Source: Trichococcus sp. K1Tr (GTDB lineage Bacteria; Bacillota; Bacilli; Lactobacillales; Aerococcaceae). From it: DNA of 64,000 bases. The stretch spans positions 1-64,000 of the forward strand of contig NZ_JAQMHR010000005.1 in the NCBI RefSeq assembly GCF_028309625.1. The letters run 5' to 3'. Under the pieces are notes generated by a model that saw only the letters and a program-made list of their open reading frames with translations, did not search any database and was not told where the DNA came from. Shown in pieces: positions 1 through 7,006 of the stretch. The translations under genes and the position numbers were made by a program. Within the stretch, counting starts at the first letter, position 1; every line of letters starts with the position of its first letter.

Positions 1-1
1 T

Positions 2-160
2 CCGAAGGAAGTGGTGGATGAATTCGATCAGATGGACGAAGGGGATCTGTTGGATGCTCCTCGCTTCACTTGTGAGAATTGCGGTGGAGAAATGTATCCT
101 GAGTACTATAAAAGTACCCACGGAGTGCAATACAAACTGTCAGATTATCAAAAAAAATAA
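2..160 (+). CDS. C-terminal end of a zinc-ribbon protein of unknown function (partial)
   Basis: An open frame enters from the left edge and ends at TAA 158-160, leaving the last 52 residues of a protein. They contain one CxxC pair (CENCGG) in a short acidic and then Tyr-rich tail ending YQKK, which suggests half of a zinc ribbon or a small treble-clef finger. The start and any N-terminal domain lie outside the window. I do not recognise the family. A strong terminator follows 15 bases after the stop, so this is the last gene of its transcript. Confidence 0.6.
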   Translation, partial: PKEVVDEFDQMDEGDLLDAPRFTCENCGGEMYPEYYKSTHGVQYKLSDYQKK

Positions 161-174
161 TACAACTACACAAA

Positions 175-211
175 AAAAGGCATCGGGATGGTTTTTCCCC
201 GATGCTTTTCT
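175..211 (+). terminator. Rho-independent terminator after the partial gene
   Basis: GCATCGGG pairs with CCCGATGC around a short loop and is followed by TTTTCTTATT. It ends the transcript of the partial zinc-ribbon gene. Confidence 0.8.
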
Positions 212-329
212 TATTGATTCTGAACGGAATCAGCCAGGCTTATCATCATGAACATAAGCATTAAACGGGGGGATACCAGTTGGGAGAAATCTGGCTAAAT
301 GTATTCAAATATTTTGTTTTTGATTCCAT

Positions 330-359
330 TTCCTTATATACTTTGCGTATAGAAAGGAA
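330..359 (+). other. Imperfect hairpin just upstream of tnpB (possible left-end element)
   Basis: TTCC-TT-TATAC pairs with GTATA-AA-GGAA around TTTGC, ending 9 bases before the tnpB start and overlapping its ribosome site. IS200/IS605 elements carry subterminal hairpins at both ends, so this could be a remnant of the left end. It could also be only a translation-control hairpin. No target sequence or duplication was recognised. Confidence 0.3.
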
Positions 360-368
360 TGAAACGAA

Positions 369-1466
369 ATGATGCTGACAAAGAAAGTCCGCTTGATTCT
401 GATAGACGAAACCTCCAAACTCTATCAAGCAGCTGGTGTTGCCCGCTGGGCATATAACTACACTATCCGGATGCAGGAAATTAATTATCGCTTCGGCGGA
501 AAGTTTATCAGCGATAATGAACTGCGCAAGCACATCACCAAAATGAAGAAGCGCAAGAAATATGCTTGGCTGAATGAAGTTTCCAATAACGTCGTCAAAC
601 AGGCAGTCAAGGATGCCTGCGCAGCTTATAAAGCCTTTTTCAATGGTCAGGTCAATCATCCTCAGCTTAAAACCAAACGCCGGTCCACACCGAGTTTCTA
701 CAATGACTGCGGCAAGCTGAAAGTGAAAGACAACCGCGTTCTGTTGGAAAAGATCGGTTGGGTGAAGACCAACGAATCGTTGCCGATGGGGTGTAAATTC
801 TTCAACCCGCGTATCAAGTTCGACGGCAAATATTGGTATCTTACCGTCGGGGTTGAGGTAAACCCGGAAAAAGTTGAACTGGACAATCGGAGTGTCGGCG
901 TTGATGTCGGCATCAAGGAGTTGGCTGTAACCTCCGATGGCATTTTCTACAATAACATCAACAAAACAGCCTCCGTGAGGAAAGCGGAGAAACGCCTCAA
1001 GAGATTGCAGCGGCGTGCAATTAAAAAATACAAGAAGGGAACGCCTAAATCTAAACATCTCCTAAAATTAGAAGATGAAATCCGAAAACAGCACAGACGC
1101 TTAGCTAACATCAGAACCAACCATGTCCATCAAGCAACGGCGGAGATTGTGAAATCCAAACCATCCCGCATTGTGGTAGAAACGCTGAACATCAGCGGGA
1201 TGATGAAGAATAAGCATTTGGCTAGGGCAATTGCGGATCAGAAACTATATTTCTTCAAACAATGCTTGCAGTATAAATGCGAACTGTACGGGATTGTATT
1301 TGTGGAAGCGGACAAGTGGTACCCAAGTTCCAAGTTGTGCAATAATTGTGGAACGCTCAAAAAGGACCTGAAACTCAGTGACAGGGTTTACCACTGCGTG
1401 TGCGGGCATCATTGTGATAGAGATCTAAACGCAAGCTTCAATCTGAGGGATTACCAAGCAGTCTAA
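369..1466 (+). CDS. tnpB: RNA-guided endonuclease TnpB (IS200/IS605, IS1341-type)
   Basis: 365 residues, normal for TnpB. A wedge/REC-like N-terminal half is followed by a split RuvC nuclease: D179 in GVDVGIKE, E271 in VVETLNISG, and the DRDLNAS motif (D350/D352). A zinc finger with C324/C327 and C343/C345 plus C349 lies just before the last motif, and the basic helix at about 205-225 (KRLKRLQRRAIKKYKKG) fits guide-RNA binding. All catalytic residues seem present, so the nuclease may be active. TnpB cuts DNA next to a short target-adjacent motif using an omegaRNA made from its own 3' region. No Y1 transposase (tnpA) is adjacent, so this is a stand-alone copy. AGGAATG precedes the ATG; a second ATG directly follows. 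Confidence 0.93.
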   Translation: MMLTKKVRLILIDETSKLYQAAGVARWAYNYTIRMQEINYRFGGKFISDNELRKHITKMKKRKKYAWLNEVSNNVVKQAVKDACAAYKAFFNGQVNHPQLKTKRRSTPSFYNDCGKLKVKDNRVLLEKIGWVKTNESLPMGCKFFNPRIKFDGKYWYLTVGVEVNPEKVELDNRSVGVDVGIKELAVTSDGIFYNNINKTASVRKAEKRLKRLQRRAIKKYKKGTPKSKHLLKLEDEIRKQHRRLANIRTNHVHQATAEIVKSKPSRIVVETLNISGMMKNKHLARAIADQKLYFFKQCLQYKCELYGIVFVEADKWYPSSKLCNNCGTLKKDLKLSDRVYHCVCGHHCDRDLNASFNLRDYQAV

Positions 1467-1745
1467 CGGTAGCTCAGATATGTACGATTCGTTGCATCGG
1501 AATTTAAGCCCTAGGAGTGTTGAACAAACAAGAGTAGTCTCTAAAAGGACGAAATTGAACACGAAGAACAGGGAAGTAAACATAAATTTGATTTATGGCA
1601 ACGGTGATGACCATTAAACTTTCTAAAGACAAGTCACAACGGAAAGGAACGGTGATCCGACGCATATCTCCTAGCTGTCAGGAGTGACAGCCATCGTACA
1701 GATGAAAGGCGTGAGGCCGGATAGAATGGTAATGTATCACCCAAG
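1467..1745 (+). ncRNA. Candidate omegaRNA / right-end region of the TnpB element
   Basis: About 280 bases with no gene directly follow tnpB. They contain a perfect hairpin at 1674-1691 (GCTGTCA / TGACAGC, loop GGAG) and further short pairings. In IS200/IS605 elements the omegaRNA lies at this place, overlapping the tnpB 3' end and running to the right end. The position and folding fit, but the exact RNA ends, the guide and the element boundary cannot be fixed by eye. Confidence 0.35.
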
Positions 1746-1759
1746 TGGATCTAAACATA

Positions 1760-1807
1760 GAAAAACTGGCAAGGTTCCCTTTAGGGGTGCCTCGCCAGTT
1801 TTTTTCG
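1760..1807. terminator. Bidirectional terminator between tnpB region and yjdM
   Basis: AAAACTGGC pairs with GCCAGTTTT, with an inner CCC/GGG pair, A-rich on the left and a T7 run on the right. It can stop rightward transcription from tnpB and leftward transcription of yjdM, whose stop lies 10 bases away. Confidence 0.75.
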
Positions 1808-1816
1808 GAATCGTAA

Positions 1817-2158
1817 TTATGCTTTTTTGACGAACTCAGATTTCAGTTTCATAGCGCCGAAACCGTCGATTTTGCAGTCGATGTTGTGGTCGCCTTCCAC
1901 CAAACGGATGCCTTTGACTTTTGTTCCGACTTTCAAGGCACTCGAGCTGCCTTTGACTTTCAGGTCTTTAATGACCGTAACTGTGTCGCCGTCCTGCAGC
2001 AGGTTGCCGTTCGCATCCTTGACGATCAATTGATCTTCGTTTGCTGCATCAGCAGCATCCGCGCTCCATTCGTGCGCGCACTCGGGGCAGACCAGCATAG
2101 CGCCGTCTTCGTAAGTGTAAGCAGAGCCGCATTTCGGGCAATTAGGTAATTCCATCAT
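1817..2158 (-). CDS. yjdM: YjdM/PhnA family zinc-ribbon protein
   Basis: 113 residues. An N-terminal zinc ribbon (CPKCG ... CPEC) is followed by the compact PhnA/YjdM domain, with the typical run around [14 protein letters not shown] and [11 protein letters not shown] and the C-terminal [18 protein letters not shown]. The family was once tied to alkylphosphonate use by gene naming only; its molecular role is not established. The start is taken at the ATG-ATG pair because GGAGGAAT lies 7 bases upstream. A longer frame reaching to 2251 has no ribosome site. Single-gene transcript. Confidence 0.88.
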   Translation of the reverse strand: MMELPNCPKCGSAYTYEDGAMLVCPECAHEWSADAADAANEDQLIVKDANGNLLQDGDTVTVIKDLKVKGSSSALKVGTKVKGIRLVEGDHNIDCKIDGFGAMKLKSEFVKKA

Positions 2159-2370
2159 GATTTTTATTCCTCCATTATTTTGAAATACTGTCTTCTGACT
2201 TTTCATTTCCGGCCTGTTTTGACAAGGCGGAAGATGCTTATATACTGCCACATTTTAGCCTTGTTGACAATAGAATCCGGACAATATAAGAATAATAACC
2301 AATAAGCAGAAAGAGAAGGAATGTTTGAAGTAACTCAATCACGGATGCCTATGTGGATGTTGGCATCAGA

Positions 2371-2555
2371 TTGTCGGATAAATCGAGGGCATCCGACAAC
2401 CTGGTGTTGGTTTTAGATCAAATTGTCGAATGCTGAACGACATTCGACAATTTCGGCCCAGATATCGCTCGAATACTCGAATGCGGAACCAGCATTCGGC
2501 TATTTCACACATAATCTGTTACGAATTGCCGGATATACTCAAGTTATCCGACAAT
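2371..2555. repeat. Array of four palindromes (TTGTCGGAT family)
   Basis: The gene-free stretch 2252-2621 holds four hairpins in a row: 2371-2399 (TTGTCGGAT / ATCCGACAA), 2420-2453 (13-bp arms from AAATTGTCGAATG, loop 8), 2478-2498 (CGAATGC / GCATTCG) and 2525-2555 (ATTGCCGGATA against TATCCGACAAT, one mismatch). Arms and spacing are similar but loops differ. The same arm type, with one G/C swap, forms the tandem array at 58975-59366. No gene is seen here. Confidence 0.75.
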
Positions 2556-2568
2556 CCCAAATCTGCAC

Positions 2569-2614
2569 AAAAACAACCCCACCAGCAATGACTATCGTTG
2601 GTGGGGTTGTTTTT
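2569..2614 (-). terminator. Terminator of the ccpN-yqfL-ppdK operon
   Basis: ACAACCCCACCA pairs with TGGTGGGGTTGT (loop about 13 bases) with A-rich and T-rich flanks on both sides. It lies 8 bases past the ppdK stop. Confidence 0.85.
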
Positions 2615-2621
2615 AACTGGA

Positions 2622-5294
2622 TCAGATACTGCCGCTCAACATAGCGTCTTTCTCTACTGACATTTTCGCTTTGTTTTCTTTGATCGCAACCTGTGCGGAC
2701 GCCAAGCGGGCGATCGGCACGCGGTACGGCGAGCAGGAAACGTAATCCAAGCCGATGCTTGAGAAGAAGGCGATGGATTCGGGATCGCCGCCGTGTTCGC
2801 CGCAGACGCCCAGCACCAAGCAAGGATTGGTTTCGCGGCCCAATCTGGCGGACAATTTGACGAGTTTGCCGATGCCTTTGACGTCCAATGAGTGGAACGG
2901 ATTCGGCTTCAACAAGCCTTTGTCTTCGTACTCCTGCAGGAACTTGCCGGCGTCGTCGCGGGAGAAGCCGAAGCCCATCTGCGTCATGTCGTTCGTGCCG
3001 AAGCTGAAGAAGTCGGCCTCCAGTGCGATTTCGTCGGAAGTGACGGCCGCGCGTGGGATCTCGATCATGGTTCCGATCAGGTAAGGGATGGTCGCAGCCT
3101 TTTCGGAGAAGACCTCCTCGATTTCCGCCACGATTTCCGCTTTGACGTAGCGCAGCTCGTCGACGTCGCAGACCAACGGAATCATGATTTCCGGTGTGAT
3201 TGTGCTGCCGGTTTCTTCGGCCGCAGCGATGGCTCCTTCGATGATGGCGCGCGCCTGCATCCGGTAGATTTCCGGGTAAGTGACGGCCAAACGGCAGCCG
3301 CGGTGGCCAAGCATCGGGTTGACTTCATGCAAGGAATCGATGTGCGCCTCCAGTCCAACCAAAGTGCTTCCCATCGCTTCCGCCAGGGCAACTTTATCCG
3401 CATGCGCTGTCGGCAGGAATTCATGCAACGGCGGGTCCAACAGGCGGACGGTCATCGGACGATCCTGCAGCAAGGCGAACATTTCCTGGAAATCCTGGCG
3501 CTGCATTCCCAATAATTCAGACAAGTACTTCTTACGTTCGTCCAGCGTGCGGGAAAGGATCATCTGGCGAACAACCGGGATCCGGTCCTTATGGAAGAAC
3601 ATGTGCTCGGTCCGACAAAGGCCGACACCTTCCGCACCCAAGGACAATGCCTGTTTGACGTCGGTCGGGGAGTCCGCATTGGCTTTGACCTGCAGCACTT
3701 TCATTTCGTTGACCCATTCCATGAAGGTGCTGAATTTGCCGCCCAAAGTCGGGTTCTGCTTGGCGATGGTGCCGGCGTAGACTCTTCCGGTTGCGCCGTC
3801 GATCGACAACAAGTCGCCTTGGTGCAGGGTCACATCATCGATGACGACGGTTTTGTTATCTTCATCGATGATCGCTACCGTGCAGCCGGCCACACAACAT
3901 TTTCCCAAACCACGAGCCACGACTGCCGCGTGGGAAGTCATGCCGCCGCGCGCCGTCAGGATGCCTTCCGAACTCATCATGCCGGCCAAATCTTCCGGCG
4001 ATGTTTCGCGGCGGACCAGGATGACCGGTAGGCCGTCCTTTTGTGCCGCTTCGGCATCGGCAGTGGAGAAGTAGATATGCCCGGATGCCGCTCCTGGTGA
4101 AGCGCCCAGCCCGGTCGCCAACAAGGCTGCTTCATCCAGTGCTTTCGTGTCGAAAGTAGGGTGGAGCAATTTGTCCAACTGGCCGGTTTCGATGCGCATC
4201 ACGGCTTCTTCTTTCGTGATCAGGCCTTCGTCCGCTAAATCCACGGCCACTGCGACGGCTGCGGCTGCTGTGCGTTTCCCGTTGCGGGTCTGCAGCAGGT
4301 ACAGTTTACCTTTTTCGATCGTGAACTCGATGTCCTGCATATCGGCGTAGTGGTTCTCCAGTTTTTCAGCGATGACCTTGAATTCGTTGAAAACGGCGGG
4401 CATCACTTCCTCCAGGGTATCGATGTTCAATGGCGTGCGGATGCCGGCCACGACATCTTCGCCTTGCGCATTCATCAGGAATTCGCCGAACAATTTTTTC
4501 TCGCCGGTCGCCGGGTTGCGCGTGAAGGCCACGCCGGTACCGGAATCGTTGCCGCGGTTTCCGAACACCATGCTTTGGACAGTGACGGCTGTGCCGAGGT
4601 TATGCGAAATATTGTGGATTTCGCGGTAAAGGATAGCCCTTTCATTGTTCCATGAAGAGAAGACGGCTTGGACGGCCTGGTGCAATTGGTCCAACGGCTC
4701 CTGCGGGAACGTTTCGCCGGTTTCGCGTTGGTAGACGGCCTTGTATTGCGCGACCAACTGGGTCAGGTCTTCCAGAGTCAATTGGTTGTCGAACTGGTAA
4801 CCGTTCTCATTTTTGACAGTATCCAGGATCGCTTCGAAATGGATGCGCGGAACGGATTTCACGACATCGGCGAACATCTGGATGAAACGACGGTAGCTGT
4901 CGAAAGCGAAAGTCGGGTTCTGCGTCTGTTCAGCCAGACCTGCGACTGAAGCGTCATTCAACCCCAAATTCAGGATCGTGTCCATCATGCCGGGCATCGA
5001 GAAGGCGGCACCGGAACGGACAGACACCAGCAACGGGTTGGCAGGGTCATGGAATGATTTCCCGACTGCGTTTTCCAGGTCGATAAGGGCGGAATCGATC
5101 TGCTGTTGGATCGCAGTCCAAAGTGTCCGGCCTTCATCGAAATAATGGATGCAGGATTCTGTTGTGATCGTGAATCCTGGAGGGATGGGCAGGCCGAGAT
5201 TGGTCATCTCGGCGAGGTTGGCGCCTTTGCCTCCCAATAACATCTTTTGTTCTTTTTTGCCTTCTGAAAAACGGTAAACCCATTGCTTCGTCAT
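2622..5294 (-). CDS. ppdK: Pyruvate, phosphate dikinase
   Basis: 890 residues, full length. It interconverts pyruvate + ATP + Pi with phosphoenolpyruvate + AMP + PPi in the cytosol. An N-terminal ATP-grasp nucleotide-binding domain (KMLLGGKGANLAEM; SVRSGAAFSMPGMMDT) is followed by the swivelling phospho-His domain (GGMTSHAAVVARGLGK, His near 455) and the C-terminal PEP-binding barrel with LCRTEHMF and the catalytic Cys in LGVCGEHGGDP. Translation starts at an ATG with AAGGAGG 9 bases upstream. It lies 24 bases after yqfL, which encodes its likely regulator, and is the last gene of the operon headed by ccpN. It would let the cell make PEP from pyruvate when sugars are short. Confidence 0.97.
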   Translation of the reverse strand: MTKQWVYRFSEGKKEQKMLLGGKGANLAEMTNLGLPIPPGFTITTESCIHYFDEGRTLWTAIQQQIDSALIDLENAVGKSFHDPANPLLVSVRSGAAFSMPGMMDTILNLGLNDASVAGLAEQTQNPTFAFDSYRRFIQMFADVVKSVPRIHFEAILDTVKNENGYQFDNQLTLEDLTQLVAQYKAVYQRETGETFPQEPLDQLHQAVQAVFSSWNNERAILYREIHNISHNLGTAVTVQSMVFGNRGNDSGTGVAFTRNPATGEKKLFGEFLMNAQGEDVVAGIRTPLNIDTLEEVMPAVFNEFKVIAEKLENHYADMQDIEFTIEKGKLYLLQTRNGKRTAAAAVAVAVDLADEGLITKEEAVMRIETGQLDKLLHPTFDTKALDEAALLATGLGASPGAASGHIYFSTADAEAAQKDGLPVILVRRETSPEDLAGMMSSEGILTARGGMTSHAAVVARGLGKCCVAGCTVAIIDEDNKTVVIDDVTLHQGDLLSIDGATGRVYAGTIAKQNPTLGGKFSTFMEWVNEMKVLQVKANADSPTDVKQALSLGAEGVGLCRTEHMFFHKDRIPVVRQMILSRTLDERKKYLSELLGMQRQDFQEMFALLQDRPMTVRLLDPPLHEFLPTAHADKVALAEAMGSTLVGLEAHIDSLHEVNPMLGHRGCRLAVTYPEIYRMQARAIIEGAIAAAEETGSTITPEIMIPLVCDVDELRYVKAEIVAEIEEVFSEKAATIPYLIGTMIEIPRAAVTSDEIALEADFFSFGTNDMTQMGFGFSRDDAGKFLQEYEDKGLLKPNPFHSLDVKGIGKLVKLSARLGRETNPCLVLGVCGEHGGDPESIAFFSSIGLDYVSCSPYRVPIARLASAQVAIKENKAKMSVEKDAMLSGSI

Positions 5295-5318
5295 ATACTT
5301 TTCCTCCTTGTGAGTGGT

Positions 5319-6146
5319 CTATAGTTGCTTGCGGCTGATATTCATGACATCCATGTAGTGCAGGATGTGGTCGGCTGTTTCTTCGATCGCTTTGCTCGAA
5401 ACATCGATGACTTCGCAGCCGATCTGTTTCATGATCTGGTCTGCGTATTCGAGTTCCTCCAGGATGCGTTCCATGCCGGCGTAACTGGCGGAGGGCGGCA
5501 GGCCCAACGTTTTCAGGCGTTCTTTGCGGACTTCATTGAGCTTTTTCGGCGAATTCACCAGGCCGATGATCCGCTCCGGCGCAATCGTGAAGATTTCTTT
5601 CGGCGGCTTCGATTCCGGAAAGAGCGGGATGTTCGCGACTTTCACATTCTTGTTCGCCAAATAGATCGACAGCGGTGTCTTGGATGTGCGGGACACGCCG
5701 ACCAGCACGATATCCGCTTTTTCGATGCCGCGCGGATCGCGTCCGTCGTCATATTTGACGGAAAATTCGATGGCTTCGACGCGGTTGAAATAGTCCTCGT
5801 TAAGCTGGCGGTTCATGCCCGGTTTTTCTTTGGCCGGAAGCTGGAACAGTTGCCCCAAACCTGTCAGGATCGGACTGTAGATGTCGACACCAATCAGGCT
5901 GGCTTGTTCGATCTGCTCCTTCATGTAATCGGCCATTTCCTTTTTCACGAAGGTGTAGAAGATCATCGCCTTCTCATCTTCGGCCGCTTTTGCGCAGATG
6001 TCGTCGATTTCCTCAGTCGTCTGCACATAGGAATATTTCTTCAGTTGGTAATTTTCCGTCTCAAATTGGTAGAGGGCGGAACGGATCACCACATCGGCTG
6101 TCTCACCGATGGAATCGGATACTAAGTAAATCGCATTAAGGTCCAT
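5319..6146 (-). CDS. yqfL: PPDK regulatory protein (bifunctional Ser/Thr kinase / pyrophosphorylase, DUF299)
   Basis: 275 residues from the chosen ATG. Members switch PPDK or PEP synthase off by ADP-dependent threonine phosphorylation next to the active His, and on again by Pi-dependent dephosphorylation. The family marks are IYLVSDSIGETAD at the N-terminus and the P-loop GVSRTSKTPLSIYLA in the second half. AGGAGG lies 11 bases from this ATG; a GTG two codons earlier (6152) is only 5 bases from it and is an equally possible start. Between ccpN and ppdK, in the same operon as its likely substrate. In Bacillus subtilis the orthologous gene also follows ccpN. Confidence 0.94.
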   Translation of the reverse strand: MDLNAIYLVSDSIGETADVVIRSALYQFETENYQLKKYSYVQTTEEIDDICAKAAEDEKAMIFYTFVKKEMADYMKEQIEQASLIGVDIYSPILTGLGQLFQLPAKEKPGMNRQLNEDYFNRVEAIEFSVKYDDGRDPRGIEKADIVLVGVSRTSKTPLSIYLANKNVKVANIPLFPESKPPKEIFTIAPERIIGLVNSPKKLNEVRKERLKTLGLPPSASYAGMERILEELEYADQIMKQIGCEVIDVSSKAIEETADHILHYMDVMNISRKQL

Positions 6147-6161
6147 TTGCACACTTTCCTC

Positions 6162-6797
6162 CTAAAGGTCTTTATTGAATATATCAAGCAACAATCTGCT
6201 GGCGGTCGATTTCGAAAATTTTCCGATGACCTCTTTTTTTCCGGTCTCTTCATACACGGAACGGGAAAGGACCGGCAAACTGTCGACGCGATGGGTAACG
6301 AGCAATTTGGTGGCATCGACAACGAACGTATCGCTGAAGACGGTATACAGATTCGGCATCTTCGTCATGACCATTCCGACCGGGATTGCATTCAGATCGG
6401 AATCGCCCAAAGCGCTCTTGAGCAGGTCCTTGCGGGAAACGATCCCCAGTATTTCCCGGTTGTCTGTGACATAAAGGGAGCCGCAATCCTCCAGGAAAAG
6501 CTGGATGATGGCATCTTGGATGCTCGTTTCTTTGGTGAGGTTGACCGAGATGGCCATCACCTTTTCGACTTTTTGTTTGGCGATCTGTTCGACCAGCACG
6601 GAGTTGGTGTGCTCCTCGTTGATGAGATATCCGACTTTCGGTTTGGCCTGAAGGATGCCGCTCATCGTCAGCAGCGAAAAGTCGGGGCGCAGCGTCGCGC
6701 GCGCAAATCCTAGTATGGAGGCAATCTTTTCACCGGAAATCGGCTGCTGTTTCTTGACGATTTCGATGATCTGTTTTTGCCTATCGGTAAGTTCCAT
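6162..6797 (-). CDS. ccpN: Transcriptional repressor CcpN (HTH plus CBS pair)
   Basis: 211 residues. An N-terminal helix-turn-helix of the type seen in CcpN/YqzB (residues 1-60, SGEKIASILGFARATLRPDFSLL) is followed by two CBS domains (about 75-140 and 140-205; VMAISVNLTKETSIQDA, GIVSRKDLLKSALG). CcpN represses gluconeogenic genes on glycolytic carbon by sensing nucleotides through its CBS pair. First gene of the operon ccpN-yqfL-ppdK (9- to 24-base gaps). Its own promoter carries a sequence matching the CcpN box, which suggests autoregulation and direct control of PPDK. Confidence 0.93.
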   Translation of the reverse strand: MELTDRQKQIIEIVKKQQPISGEKIASILGFARATLRPDFSLLTMSGILQAKPKVGYLINEEHTNSVLVEQIAKQKVEKVMAISVNLTKETSIQDAIIQLFLEDCGSLYVTDNREILGIVSRKDLLKSALGDSDLNAIPVGMVMTKMPNLYTVFSDTFVVDATKLLVTHRVDSLPVLSRSVYEETGKKEVIGKFSKSTASRLLLDIFNKDL

Positions 6798-6837
6798 TTT
6801 TCCACCTCAATTCTTAATGTGATGTGCTAATGGGTAT

Positions 6838-6866
6838 ATAGTATGTCACATTGGACGCGTTGTCAA
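6838..6866 (-). promoter_or_regulatory. ccpN-yqfL-ppdK promoter with CcpN box
   Basis: On the minus strand a perfect -35 TTGACA (6861-6866), a 17-base spacer and -10 TACTAT (6838-6843). TGTGACATACT at 6840-6850 overlaps the -10 and fits the published CcpN box TRTGHYATAYW at every position. A weaker copy (TGTGATGTGCT, 6818-6828, opposite strand, two mismatches) lies downstream. Repressor bound here would block the promoter. Confidence 0.75.
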
Positions 6867-7006
6867 CACAAAGTGACACCTTTTTTTAGGAAATGTTTCG
6901 GCTGCTGGAGTAGCATCCGACAATACCCGTGCTATTTTTGTAGCCTGATCAACTCCGGTCTATGGTAAACTTATAAAGACTAAGCGAGTAAGGGTGTGGG
7001 CCGAAA

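Noticed and set aside
261-1058. 265-codon open frame antisense to tnpB
   Set aside because: The tnpB frame has clear nuclease motifs; the antisense frame has none.
2423-2823. Short open frames over the palindrome array and the ppdK 3' end
   Set aside because: They are formed by repeats and terminator or lie antisense to ppdK; no initiation signals.
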